Position numbers and translations under genes: made by a program
Assembly: GCA_036924285.1 (NCBI GenBank)
Contig: JAYKYS010000007.1
Location: forward strand, 13,826,001-13,890,000
Direction of reading: 5' to 3'
Origin: Asterella californica
Lineage: Eukaryota; Streptophyta; Marchantiopsida; Marchantiales; Aytoniaceae
DNA length: 64,000 bases
Notes under the pieces: generated by a model
The model's database searches: none
Told to the model about the DNA's origin: nothing
What the model saw: the letters and a program-made list of their open reading frames with translations, nothing else
Shown here: piece after piece, positions 21,283-34,300 of the stretch
Numbering within the stretch: position 1 is the first letter of the stretch
How the letters are laid out: each line of letters opens with the position of its first letter

Positions 21283-24200
21283 ATGCCGGAGGAAGTCGTA
21301 GGTCAAGTTCTGGGTGCGGTAGATCAAGTGGTCAGATTTCTGAATGTTGATGAAGTACTTCGATCGTTTAATATGCCGTCCAGCAGAACTCAAGCGGATT
21401 ACGGAACAGCAGTGGTGCTGGGAGTTGCCACGGTTGCAGTCGCTGCTGTTGTTGGTGGAATTGTCTACTTCAGTGATGGGTCAGCCCCCCTCAACCTTTT
21501 CTCCATGTGCGCGAGAGCGGGATATGAGTCTTCTTTTGCTTGTCAACTACCAGCTTATTCTTGCGCTCGTTGCTCTTCCGCAGTTCTCCTGGGGTTCGAA
21601 GACTTTGATTGTGGCTCTAAGATGCACATGCACAAGTTTCTTTCCAACCTCGCTGCGCTAAGTAAAGGCACATGCAAGCTACAGGTCTCGATCAGCCAAC
21701 AGAAGAAAATGCCAAGGCACCGCAGAATATTTTAGTCGGGTCATCTTGCTTTTAAGATCCTTCTACTCGTGCAGACTGATCCTGTCAGGAAAAAATTCGT
21801 CTAGGAAAGGGCTCTGAGTTCTGAACTATGAGGTCTGAGTTAATTTGTCTGGATGTGATCCAAGTCGACGCGCAAGGAATGAGGAGTGCGGTTTCAGTTA
21901 GGGTTTGGTTTTTGCTTTCTGCTTGTTTGGTGGAAGTTTTCGACGGCTGGACATGCAAGGAGCTGTATGATCCCAACTCTTCACACGGTCGAATATTCTG
22001 GTTTTGAGAGTCACGCGTATTATGTGAGCGCACGGGATGATTTCGCTTCATAAAGCAATGTGAAAAGTAACTACAGTAGCAGCAGGAGAATGCGCCAAGG
22101 AAAGTGGTATCTTGTATGTGTCAATTTCAGAGGAAATTTTGAGAAACTTGCTTCCAGTAAGCGGGTGTTTGATATTTTAAAAGGGCGTTCCTTTCTTGCC
22201 TATGTGTAAAACCGTAGTATTTGAGAATTAGTGCACAACAGTGCATCTTTTTACCTGTTCTCAACTCCCCGTGCTATCATTGCGAGCAGGAAGGCTCCAT
22301 GGAATCGTAGGAGGAGGCATCACCCGTTGACTAAGCAAGAATGGTTGGAGATATTTGAGTCCAGAGAAGGGAGGCTTAGAGATGGCGGCGAGAAGGTTCT
22401 ACATAAAGCTCGCACAGGGGTATGACTGTTGACCCGTTTCTCAGCATGTGGCAGGCACTCATTGGCCTGACCGGGATAAGGACAGTGATGAACCAGGATC
22501 CTGTTGCCATCTCCCAGCTAATATGCGCTCTTCGAGTAGTGCCACAAGAGCGTTTGTATTCAAGGAATTCGATCTTCCACACTACTCTGACTAGAGCTCA
22601 GCTTTTGTAAAGTTGGAAAAGTCTGAGGGAGTGTCATCCTTGTTTAGATTCTAGAGCCTTCCTGCTGTCTCAGCCAACTTCTAGATGGAGAGAATCTGGG
22701 CTTATAAAGTTTGTTGCAGGGAATCGACATTAGCATCCGGGCAGAAGTATGGCCCTTCTTGCTAGGCCTGTAAGTCTCTCAATTCGAATACATAACTTGT
22801 ACACCTCTTGCACTGTTCTTATCAGTAATGTATTCTCTCATTTTGACAAACTAGAGCTTTGGACGCCGTTTTGGATGTTGGAAACGGTTCTTATCTTATT
22901 GTATTGTTACCTTTCAGTCCATTCTAGTAAAGGTATATCTAGTCGTCCATTCTCGCACTTTCTTTTCCCCAGCTGACTTCGAATGAATGTGTACGAAAAT
23001 TGGAACGTTCGTTGTGTTTCCTCAGTTCCATATTGCTAAGCTTATGCTCCAATCTATCTCGCAACTTGTTTGACTCTCGTAGGATGCTTGTATGCAGGTA
23101 TGATATGACGAGCACCGCAGCAGAACGGCACGCTGCAGATTTCTTAAAAAGGTGCGTAACTAGGGTAGATTCGTAACAGGAACTTCGTCCCTTGAGATGT
23201 CCGTAAAATATCAGTGCCTACCGTGGAGTAGCGTTGAGACGATATTAATGATCACCTTTTATACCTCCGATTGAGAACTCTGGATGTTGATGACGTAAAA
23301 TGCTTCTCTAAACAATATTGATGTAACTGGTGGCCTTTCATGCAGAGAGGAGTACGAGGATTTGAGGCGGCAGTGTGCTGTATTGAAAGAGAGAATCACT
23401 GCTGATGGAAATCACACCTTGGAAAGGGATGACTCGGGCTCATTTGAGAAAGTTAATGAAGAGGATATTCTAGAGTCGATGCTGGAAGAGAAGGGTGAAA
23501 CAAGTGATCCTGAGCCCATTCTCACGACACAAGATAATTGGGAAACTGAGAAAGAGGAAGATTCTGGGATAAGGGTGGAGCCTGAAGAGCTTGTTGCTAA
23601 CGAGGCTTCGAAGAATCCCAAAGTTGATGAGATTTTGGCAAGGGGACCCAAGGCTCTGGAGGACTTCAGAGACTGGATGAGAATTATACGCCTTGACGCC
23701 GTGCGTATGAATGCTGAGTGGGTGCCATACTCAGCTGTTCAAGCCAATGTTTCAGAAGAAGAAGCTGCTAAACGAGCTTCCGAAGTCGGTATCCAGGATG
23801 ATGATCATCTGGAGGCCAGTCGCAGGCACCACGCAGCTCGCCTCGTTGCTGTTCTGGAAGCGTATGCCTTGTACGATTCGGAAACTGGATATTGTCAGGG
23901 TATGAGTGACTTGATCTCTCCGTTTGTGGCACTTATGGAGTCTGACTCCCAGGCGTTCTGGTGCTTTGTGGAGTTTATGAAGGTCGCAAAAGCGAATTTC
24001 CGGATGGATGAGACAGGGATTTTGAGGCAGCTTCGGCTAATAGGGCAGATATTCAAGTGCGTTGATCCGCAGCTCCATGTACACCTAGTGAGGATCCAGG
24101 CTGACGACTGTTTTTTTGTATACCGTATGGTGGTAGTACTTCTCCGTAGAGAGCTGAGTTTTGAGCAGACTGTGTGTCTGTGGGAGGTTATCTGGGCTGA

Positions 24201-24480
24201 CTGGGCCGCTCTACGACTGGAAGCTGCTTCTGGAGGATTACGGAGTGTTAGGGAGGCGCTGAGAAGGCTTCCAGCTTCCAAGGACTTGCTGCTATTCACA
24301 ATTGCTGCTGCCGTGTTGCAGAAGAGAAAGATTATTATCGAGAAGTGCAAAGGTTTGGATGAAATCTTAAGGGAGTGTAATTCTATGGCTGGGAAATTGG
24401 ACATATGGGAGCTGATTGATGATGCTCGTGAGCTTCTGCGTACTTTCAACCATAGAGTAGGCCACGAAAAGACTGATTAG
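21283..24480 (+). CDS. TBC-domain Rab GTPase-activating protein
   Basis: Five exons give 521 codons with consistent phases: 21283-21479, 22290-22419, 22720-22769, 23098-23151 and 23346-24480. The protein stimulates GTP hydrolysis on a Rab/Ypt GTPase, so it acts in vesicle traffic. The arginine finger is in IRLDAVR (Arg264) and the glutamine finger in YCQGMSD (Gln328), so the dual-finger site is intact. Conserved blocks include SIRAEVWPFLLG (exon 3), CFFVYRMVVVLLRRE and LWEVIWADWAA. Residues 41-63 form a hydrophobic segment, a likely membrane anchor, ahead of the domain. An acidic insert (about 165-240) splits the TBC domain, as in plant members. The first intron donor (GGGTCAGC) is weak, so exon 1 is the least certain. 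ATG at 21283 is the only suitable start in that frame. Confidence 0.85.
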
Positions 24481-25700
24481 TTTCTGCAACTCGTACTATC
24501 TTCTAAACTTTGAAGTGTTGAGAGAACCCAACAACACAACCATCTGCCACAGAATTTACAGTCATACTATGAAGATTCTTTCATCTGCCGAGGTTCTTCG
24601 GTCTTGCCACACCTCTGGACCATTGCATTGATGTAGAAGCCCTCTTGTAGCAATACAGGTTGCTCGCTGCAGAGATGGGTGTACAGAGAGATCTCTTGAA
24701 TTCCTTACAGAAAGATAGAGTTGGACCGAAAGAGTGGTAGTACAGCTCTTGCTGTACGCCTTATCTGTTCAGCTTGTAAAAATCCTTGTAATTGTTAAGT
24801 CTGAAGAAATAGACAAACCACTTGCGTTTTATTTCGGATCTGACGTGTGAATACGAGGCTCCAGCTTCGTGGAGGTTTATTTGCTTTCCACTTCCTTTGT
24901 GAAACATTTTATTCAAATATTGATGCAGTGAAGTTAAAGGGCGATTCAAATCCCCGGGATGTGCAGTTGAAGAACGTTGACGATTTTGAGGAATACGTGC
25001 ATGTCTCGGGAAGACAGTTAATCTGTCTGAACTTTACCCTCGTACAGGCCAATTTCGTCAATCTTCCAAGCACTTGCTTCAAACACAAGAATCTATGGTG
25101 GCGGTTTGAAGGAACCGTCACGGGTGCTTAGTTCTAATAAAACAAACAGAGGGTTTAGTTACCGCACTTACCGCACAGTAGGATTTAAAAATCGAACCGA
25201 CCTTGTTTCTGTCAGTAACGGTTCCTCCTTATGGTACGAAGATAGTAATTTCTGCGACGCCTTCTTCGCAACTGTCCTTGACCCCTTTCATCGTCACGCG
25301 GAAGAAACACAAGTCTGAACTGACACTTCCTGTGGGACGGATAGCGAGACGGATCCGCACAGAGACTCAGTGACAGCCATTCAAAGTCCTCCCTAGAGGA
25401 ACTCAGTGCATGAACCTACCTGGTGGGATTACTTCGACTCCTTGTTCCACAGGACGTTGACGAGTTTAGATGTTGGGTGCTTGCACAACTACCGAATTAT
25501 TCCACAAGTTAGAGCTGCACGGTTTGTGTGGCTGTCGAGTGGCACCTTCAGACTCGGTGAGTTCGAAGCAGAGGACTTATAGGGCTACGTGCATGATCTT
25601 CGGTTCACAGGAAAAACAGACAGGAGACGAGACTACCCGAAGATGCTCGAAAAGTGGAAAGGCAGTGGTCTGTAAGTGTAGGTTATCCTCCACATCGACG
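24481..25700. other. Rab-GAP 3' UTR and gluconokinase upstream region
   Basis: No gene is seen. The first few hundred bases are probably 3' UTR of the Rab-GAP gene. From 25470 the frame upstream of gluconokinase is open for 77 codons and starts with an ATG at 25470. That could extend the kinase at its N-terminus with a Ser/Thr/Arg-rich presequence, or be 5' UTR. Confidence 0.45.
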
Positions 25701-26273
25701 ATGGGGTCACTGGCAGGGGCGGACCGAGGCCTGGTGGTAGTCATCATGGGCGTTTCAGGTGCTGGCAAATCGACCGTAGGCGAGCTTCTGAGCAAGGAAC
25801 TGGGCTGTCCTTTCCTCGATGCCGACGATTTCCATCCTGCAGAGAACAAAGAGAAAATGCGAAACGGGATTCCACTATCCGAAGACAATCGCTGGCCGTG
25901 GCTAGAAAAACTGCGCCACGCGATGGAAGACTACATCAACAACGGCAAAACTGTAGTCTTAGCTTGCTCTGCGCTTCGCAGAAGTTACAGGACAGTTCTT
26001 CGTTCGGCAGCTGCGCGGAACAGAAAAGGGAAGGTGGTTTTCGTTCACCTCAAAGGCTCTTACGAGTTATTTGCATCCAGGCTCACAGCCAGGCACAAAG
26101 AAGGCAAGCATTTTATGCCTCCGACTCTGCTGCAATCTCAATTAGATCTTTTGGAGGACGAGGACGAGATAGACATTGAATGCTCCTCTTTCATCAATGT
26201 GGATGCAAGTCTGAGCCCTGAAGCCATAGTCAACCATGTGAAGCATGGTTTGCATGGCGGCAACACTGAGTGA
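25701..26273 (+). CDS. Gluconokinase (D-gluconate + ATP to 6-phosphogluconate)
   Basis: A 190-residue protein phosphorylates gluconate, feeding the oxidative pentose phosphate pathway. The P-loop GVSGAGKS lies at residues 17-24. DADDFHP (40-46) and the following NKEKMRNGIPLSEDNRWPWL are the family's substrate and lid signatures. ACSALRRSYR, KHFMPPTLLQSQ and LEDE...DIECSS continue the GntK pattern to the end. Length equals the usual plant and bacterial enzyme. I chose ATG 25701 because conservation begins there. An in-frame ATG at 25470 would add 77 residues rich in Ser, Thr, Arg and Cys, possibly an organelle presequence. The whole kinase is one exon here. It is the next gene after the Rab-GAP, on the same strand, with no functional link evident. 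Confidence 0.9.
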   Translation: MGSLAGADRGLVVVIMGVSGAGKSTVGELLSKELGCPFLDADDFHPAENKEKMRNGIPLSEDNRWPWLEKLRHAMEDYINNGKTVVLACSALRRSYRTVLRSAAARNRKGKVVFVHLKGSYELFASRLTARHKEGKHFMPPTLLQSQLDLLEDEDEIDIECSSFINVDASLSPEAIVNHVKHGLHGGNTE

Positions 26274-27196
26274 GACGCATGGGTTGCTATTATTCACTCT
26301 TCTTCAAACTTTTCAATGGCTGGCTTTGTCCTTTGGTTCATACCATCTTGCTGCTGCCAGCTTCATTTACCGTACCAACCATTCAATTCATGCTAAGGTT
26401 TGCTTGAAAACTGTTTCTAATATTACAAAGGTTCCACTCAATTGTACTTGAACATATTTAGATTCTTTCTTTTACTCTTTATCTGGAATTTTTGCTTCAA
26501 TATAAAAGAAACTATGAATCATATTCATTACCTTCTCGAGAAAGAGATCTGGAAATCACACAAATCATGGAGAATATCATAGGTAGATCAGATGAAACAT
26601 ATGTAACCATTTGAGTAATTTTAACAGTTATCTGACAGATTCTCAGATGATCCGTCCTTATTAAATGGACATTCCTCGATTCTGTTAACATTCACTCTTT
26701 GTCCTTGTTCTTTTCATGTTTTCGCTAATGGTAACAGAAAATATATCTTTTCACTCGTGGGTCATGCGTGAATTCATTTACGAGTTAAACCCCAGGTGCA
26801 GGTATAGAAGCAAAGAAAGAATATTTCTTTTTCCCTCCTGTACTTTAGGTTAGAAAGAAGATACGGTTTTGTTACAATATTCCCAAAACTTAGTTTCAAC
26901 ATTTCTCACCATTCAATAATTAGTTCTGAAGGGAATCACAAAATGTAAAGCTTTAGGAGAGCTTTGATTCCGATTATTGGTTCCTTACTTAACAGATTAT
27001 ATTTTCGCAAGCAAATTCTATCAGCAAAAAGTAATTTGGATATAATTTTTTTCTGGCAGACAGCCCACCCGCAGAAAGAAGTACTCCTGGTTACCAGGCA
27101 TATATTTATAGGGTCACTTGGACTTTAAATGAATTGTTGGTACGGTATTAATCCTTTGGTGCATTGATCGTTCGAACTTTGTCACATGTCATTAGT
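26274..27196. other. AT-rich intergenic DNA
   Basis: This is 3' flank of gluconokinase. No coding potential or RNA gene is visible; the sequence is AT-rich with several short T runs. Confidence 0.5.
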
Positions 27197-27294
27197 CCTG
27201 AGCAACTGGTTGAGATTGCAGGTGGGGTTCATTATGAACCCCACCTGCAATCTCAACAATGAACCCCACCTGCAATCTCAACCAGTTGCTCAGG
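27197..27294. repeat. 37-bp perfect inverted repeat with a third internal copy
   Basis: The left arm 27197-27233 (CCTGAGCAACTGG...GGTTCATT) is the exact reverse complement of 27258-27294. The 24-bp spacer (27234-27257) is not random. It repeats the core of the right arm (ATGAACCCCACCTGCAATC), so the block reads as one inverted copy followed by two direct copies. Confidence 0.95.
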
Positions 27295-28300
27295 ATAAAC
27301 TACCTGATCAGTGGTCCACACGAATAACGGAGTTTCAAAGCGGGACTGATACGTGTATAGGACCGCTTCATTCATACTGCGGGATTGGTAGCTCCCAGAT
27401 TTATGACACACAATTGCGAAGTACAGCAGATATGATTTCCTGAATGGATAATAAGCTTATCAAAGTTTCACCGAGCATAAGTTTTGACTCTTTATGTTGT
27501 TTATAGGTCCATTTGCCTTACAAGAACTAGTCTGACTAACCCACACCATCCCGAAAGCACGTTTGTAAGATGTTATTAACACCACGATCATAAGCGGCGT
27601 ACGACATTGGTGGACTGTAAGTCGATTTGCCAGAAGCATGTACATGCTTCACCAATGCCTCAGCAGATAACAATAAGGGACGGAGGAACAACTAGTATAC
27701 ATATGCCAAGAAGACTCAACGGGATCTACAGTGAGCTTCGGAACAAGGTCTTCAAGTTTCATGCTCAGACAAACCCACACGACGTGAATTGCAGCTCTCT
27801 TCTGGGCCGTCATGATTAGTGTGGACATTTTGCGTAGCTACTCCGTAGTAGCTGAGTCGACTTCTCCACACGTATGGTATGGTACATAATCGGCAACAAA
27901 TGGTATGGCCAAATTCAGCTGGGCTATGTTCAGTTCCGCAGAGGCTTGAAACGCCAGTTCCTATGGACCACCACAGACGGCAGAAATTCTGTCGACTGAA
28001 GGGATCGACTGTATTCTTCATCGATGGAACACTAAAACCGGATATGCCTCTGCTTCTCGAGTAAGTTTCATTGGTACGTGGTTGTGCTGGAGCCCTCCCG
28101 CCATTCTTAACTGGTCCCCAGAAGATGCTTGCAGAAGGCGATCAGACGAGCATCATGTTAGCTGTCTGCACGACGACCGGACATATCAGACGGTATCCTT
28201 TCGATCATGACGTCAGAGGTCGCCTAATCTTCCAGAAATATTTCACCGAAACTTTCAGCCAAGACCACCGAGAAATCTACACACGCAACATCAAATTTTG
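27295..28300. other. Region downstream of the receptor kinase
   Basis: No recognisable gene. It includes the 3' UTR of the minus-strand receptor kinase. Short open frames exist on both strands but show no domain or coding bias that I could identify. Confidence 0.45.
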
Positions 28301-31300
28301 TCAATCGCGTGGGAGAAGTTCCGATTGTCCGTACGAATTAACGCTGTAGTTTGGCACCTCTCCGCTGAGACTGCTCTGATTTTCGGAATAATCAACGCCA
28401 GAGGAGGTAATTCTCTCTGAAGGACTTATTATAGTTGCCTGCTTCCTGAATAGAGTCCGCAGCTTTTGAATGATGTCCCTGATCGTTGGTCTGTTACTCG
28501 GTCTCGGATCAATGCAGCTGCGAGCTATTTCTGCTACTGCTAACAGTTCCTCCTCAACAAAATTGCCGTCCATCTTGGGATCAACAACCTGCAGAATCTC
28601 ATTCGGTTCGTCCAGGTATGGTGTCACCTGCAACCACCAGTTACTGATCGTCAGCTCGCCTTCTCACCACGTTTTAGTCCAAGTCTGTGTGAAACCAAAC
28701 CTGAATCCCAGCACCGACAACGATGCCCTCCAGAACAGGGAGAGCATGCGGAGCTAAACACTTGGGTGCTCGCATTAGCTTCAAATATTGTCCCGGAGCT
28801 CTCGGTGGATTTGGCCAGGTTTCAGTTTGAGGTGTACTGCACTGAATCAGCCCTTCAGTTGCTTTACGAGTAAGGTGGACCCACAACTCTTTCTTCGGGT
28901 CATAGTAGTAGTGCAGGAGAAGGCAAACTAGGGAAATCCGCTGAACTTACCCATTCAGTCAAGACGTTGTCCATTGCAAGTGCTTTTCTTCCAGTGATCA
29001 ACTCCAGGAGCACCACACCATAACTGTATATGTCACTCTTTTCGGAGTACACCGCTGTCCTCAGAAAATTGGTATCAATATAGCCATGGGATCCCATGAC
29101 AGCGGTTGCGTCCGGTTTCGGTGTTCCGGCTGTGAAATCTACGTCGTCTCCCTGAGGATCGATAGTCGTCATCTTGCCGAGTCCAAAATCTGCAACCTAA
29201 GCAGCCCAGAGAATACGTCCACGGACTTACGTAACTCCCAAACTCCTTGAAAATTAAGTTTCCCGAGACTGCTGTGTTGATGATCAGCTGAATGAGAGTG
29301 TAGGAAAGTTGAGAGTTGCAGGAGTTCGTGGAAAATGCAGGCCAATCAACTAAGAACAGCTTGACCAAAGGACTCTCTCCTGCCTTTGCTATCCTTAACA
29401 ATTCTATTGGGTGGGTGTGTACCTTGGCCATCAATTTCTGTTCAGATGACAGAAGGATATTTGCTGATTTGATGTCCCTGTGAAAAACAGGTGGGAAGCA
29501 TCCATAGTGAAGATAGTCAATCCCAGAAGCTACGCAGATCAAGATGACGACTCTTTCTTCCCAGGTGATTGATGATTCTGCTGCAAATATTCCTACAAAG
29601 AGAAATCCACACAAATGTCAAACGTACATTTATAGGTCACTAGATCTTTGATGCAAAGTTCTTTGATTGGTAGGAGACATTCATAAAATCATTCAGACAA
29701 AAACATCTATAAACTCTGAATGGCCTACTTATCTTAACAAAATCTGCAGTACTGGATAATACCTCGCATGCTATAGAAACTTCGCCGAAACAGGACCAAG
29801 ATCAGGATACAAGGAGTCACATTCACATACCATGCAGGTGATCGTACAAACTTCCCTTGTCCATATATTCGAACAGGAGCATGTACTCCCCTGCCAGCAA
29901 CACAAGACAAGAATGTTAAAGGTACTTTCCTCTCTTTCCCTGCAGGACGACAGCACCGTCCAGCCAGGTCGCGGGCTTATGGTCGAAAGGCTATGGCATG
30001 CAATTCTGCATGATCAAGTCTAAACACAGCAGATGCTCTTATCTTCCTCACATGAAGCTACGAAGCTCCTACTCATAAACTTTTATACTGTTGGTACACT
30101 CGCCTAGGCAACACTTAATTCTAACTGTAGCACGTGAACATCCCTGTTTCGAATCCGCTTTAGCACATAATAACGCAGAAGATCGCTTTGAGCTCTTCTC
30201 CTTTTCTCTATAACAAACTCTCATAACAAACTTTGACCAACAGGTTGCTTGAAGAGGAAAGAAGCGTACCTGATTCTTGACAGTAACCAGTAAGGTTCAC
30301 CAGGAATCGATGATTCAGACGTGCAAGGAGACTAACCTCCTGACCAAAAGTCTTCACAGCGCGCCTTCTACTACTCGGTTCGACATCGTGCCCAAAGCGT
30401 TTAATTGCTGCCACGCCGTCCTTCAATTCTGCCTTGTAGACTGTTGCTTGTCCACCTTTGCCAATTTTCGTGGTGAAGTTATTGGTGGCTTCTTTTATTT
30501 CTGAAAGTCTGTAACACCGGACCGCTCCTGCTCAAGAAGCAAATGACAACCATTGCACAGTAGAAAGTGTTAAACAGTGAAACGGAATCTTTAGACACAC
30601 TCTTCATCATCCCTGCAAACAACGCAGATGTCTGGGCCAAAATGAACTTAGTGACTGAACACTACGTTTATCCACAATTTCTCACTCTTAGTGTGACGGA
30701 ATAAAAGCTAAGTAAACTCATCAAAACCTTCCGACCATCAGTAAGAGATACGTCACCTGGAGGAGTCAGCTCCTTGTGAGGCCGCCTACACCTTAAGTAG
30801 ATCATGATGAACACTGCTAGTGCAAGAAGAGCTCCCATCACCACTCCGACAGAGATATATATTTTTGAATTGCTGTTGCTGCTGCTCCCTCCGTTGACGA
30901 TGAGTGGAATATCAGGTGATAAAGCTACCGCAGCGACTGCAGAAACTAAAACTTTAGGTCGGTATTAAGTGGAGATTGGCATTCTCACGATGGTTACATT
31001 TTCCCACTGACTTCGTAACGTATCTGATTTCTATTATCTAATCTGTATTCTGGACTATACAGATATTAACCTAGAGAATGTATAAGTTCAGATGTATATA
31101 GAGGGATACTTCAAAGAATCTAGCCTCATAATTTTACTCCCATGTTAAAACTGATATTATGTAACAGTGACTCCAGCTGCAAACCCTACACACAAGAAAA
31201 CCTCTGATGTTCCACAAGTCACTATATTACGTCTTCTTTTACTTCTCGGAATTCGTCCAGTCAAGGAGAGACAGAACAAACTCTGAGTTCGACGATATAC

Positions 31301-34300
31301 TTACCCATACAACGTGATCAGCCTGATCAAGTTGTCTCTAAGCTAACTCCTGGCTAACTCTCTCTCTGCTATGAACCTTAGCAACGTCCAGCCAGGGCAC
31401 GGGGTCTGTGGTTGACAGGCTACGGCATGCAATTCTTAATTCAATGAGTATATCTCTCTGCTACCTGGACTTACATACTTGTCCCGACAAGAATGACACC
31501 TAAATGGCTGAGAAAATACACGTGATTCGCACCGCATTTGCAAGGCTGCGATATAGAGCTGTCGTTGAAGCAGTTGCCGTTGTAAGAAGGTCTGGGAATA
31601 GAAACACGGAATTGCTGAGACTCCAAATCACGACAGAGAAACATTACCTAAACTAAGGTGCAGGTACTTGAATTGGAGATTTGACTGGCTTACTGACTGA
31701 CAAACGATCAATCTGGAAACTGTTACATGTAGTCACTTACTGTAGGTTGCTGTTGCTTTGATTGACTGGAGTCGATCCATTCAGACAGTTGTCGTCAAGA
31801 GTCCTGACGACAAAATCACTCAGCACATAAGTACTGATAAAAGCAGGAACCCTTTGTCAACTCATCTGTCAATGGAGCAACTTATCTTCAAGAGATGTTA
31901 TTTTCTAACGAAGAGCTCCCATGGGAATGTTACGTTCACAAACGAGAGACACTGTGTCTCGTTTGTGAACCCTTCCAAAGGGTTCATCGGAATCATGGAT
32001 AGAATCTTACAGAAATACCAGATCTGGAAGCGATAAAATGCTGGAAGGTACCGGCCCGCTTATACGATTGTTATCCAGGGCACTGTTGTACACATTCAGA
32101 GATTAGTAATACGCTTGCGAAAACTAGAAATGCAGATCATCTGGCATCTGTCTGGAACAACTAAAACTGTTGCTCGGCGAAGCTAGTAACCTAACTCTAT
32201 CACCCTTTGTAACCAGGAGATGAGTGCATTCGTACGAAACATTAACATCATAAGCTAGCTTAAATATCTCGGTGCCTACAGTAGAGAAAGACTGAGTGGC
32301 CAAGAGTAGAGAGTTGCCAATCTAAACCACCACCCCTATGCACCTGAACTCTACCCAAGTTTGTCCTGATCTACTTACAGCATTGCAAGGCTTGTGAGAT
32401 TGCCAAAAGAAGCAGGAATCTCGCCGTTCAACTGGTTGTTACTCGCAGTTCTGTCGAGAGAAAAGTAGATGCAACACGGTCACCTTCAAATTACAAAGCA
32501 GTCATCACTTTTATCTGGACGGTGGTCCGTCAAGGAGTGAAAGAGTGACGTAAACTTGATAATCGTAACTTGATTACAGACTTTCATAAGAGATGAACTG
32601 ACAGCTTCGTTACTCATGTAGTAACAAACTTCGACCAGTCAGGGCGATAGAATTGGGTTTCCCGTTCTCTAAGTCAAATTCATCAAAGAAACTCATCTTA
32701 CATTTTTGTGAGATTTAAAAGGGTTCCGAGCTCAGGTGGTATAGGCCCCTCGATCAAATTATCATCCAGAGCCCTGCAAATGAACAATCAAGGACCACCA
32801 CAGCTGTAACAGCGATGTCTTGGCTTTGCCGATCCCTCAAAGTCAGAAATCACTACTACATAACATACAATACATACTGTCTCTCCAATCGCAGATATGA
32901 GATATGGGGCTATCGTATTCAAGTTAAGGAAAAACTTACATTTCAGTCAAAGAATGCAAGTCCCCAATCCAAGAACCGATGGACCCGTTAAGGCGATTGT
33001 CATTAAGGATCCTGCGACAAGCAAGTCAATGATGCTTGCAAGGTAAGCAACCTGCTGGGAACGTTATGAAAACCGCTTCAACAAGTGTAACCAGGTTCCA
33101 GCAACAAACTGCTGCAGCATTTCGAATAAGTCATCAATTCAGTCTTAAGCCCTTTCAAGACGTCCAGAAATGACATTTGCAGTAGAGGAATGAACTTGTG
33201 TTAGCTTCTCTTCTGCAGTCAGAATCCACTCACAATGACGTAAGGCTTTGTAGGTTCCTGAAGGAGTCCGGAATGCTTCCTGTGAATTCATTACTGTCCA
33301 TCTGCCTGCATAAAAGTTGACCGTTTTAATTAGGAAGTGCCGAGAAGTAAAGCTGAAGAAGAGAACACAGCACGTACTTGCCACGGCTCTTAGGAATTTA
33401 ACACTTGGTGCCTCATGAACTCAGCGTCGTGACTCACAATTTCATGTAAGTTCCATATTAACAAACAGTCTCGTGATCTGGAGCATTGGACCATATCTCT
33501 CAGGTACCGAAGGACCACGTTTATAGTGCTGCTTCGATATGAAGAGACAAAGATAAACAGGTGCCTTCCCCAAAGACTGTACCTACTCTTCTAAAGAGCT
33601 ACTCCCCTATGGAGTCCTTTATCTTCTACCCTAAGATAGAAGATAAAGGACTTCTATCTTAGGGTAGAAGTCCTTCTTCTCGAACCTCCTCCTCCAGTGT
33701 GTTCTGTCATGCAGAAACGCGTTCCAGTTTAAGACTGGTATTTACTCACATCTTAAAGAGAGATTTCAGATTCCCAAGTTCTGGAGGTAAAAGTCCGGAC
33801 AAACCACAGCTTTCCAAGTTTCTGCACAAAGGGATAAGGAAAATATTTGCATGAATCGTTTAATTCCCACAATCCTCGACTCCTACCATCAAGCGTTGTC
33901 CATATTTGAGAACTGAGAAACTACAGCGTTAAGGGTGAACAACACTCCTCGGCTGCAGTCATTGCATGTATATAGCACATACAGGCAGGAACGGATTCAT
34001 CACACCACTGTACACAGAATAATTTCAGGCACAAACGAGAAGGAAAAGTTACTCACAGAGTTACCAGACTTGTCAGGTTCCCTAGTTGTGGCGGAACGCT
34101 TCCTGTAAAATTTGTGAAGAGAAGAGTCCTGCAAGAATGATAACAGAAAGGAAAAATTTACAGAAGCACGTGCCATCCCGGACAAGACACAATATCACCA
34201 CTGACTTCCAAACAAGACGACGAGAGCTGCTTTTACAGAAAGCTCTAGGCTCCCGTTTCGAGTAATCTTCTGGGAATCGATGACACATTGTCGTCTTCGT

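Noticed and set aside
23895..24449. 184-codon minus-strand frame
   Set aside because: It is antisense to the last Rab-GAP exon, whose plus-strand translation carries the conserved TBC blocks; the minus frame matches nothing.
27197..27294. CRISPR-like array, because three similar segments are close together
   Set aside because: The first segment is inverted, there are no regular unique spacers, and the genome is a plant's.
28674..28886. Possible extra kinase exon
   Set aside because: The flanking exons 29196-28951 and 28627-28301 join in phase 0 and continue the kinase sequence directly, leaving no room for another exon.
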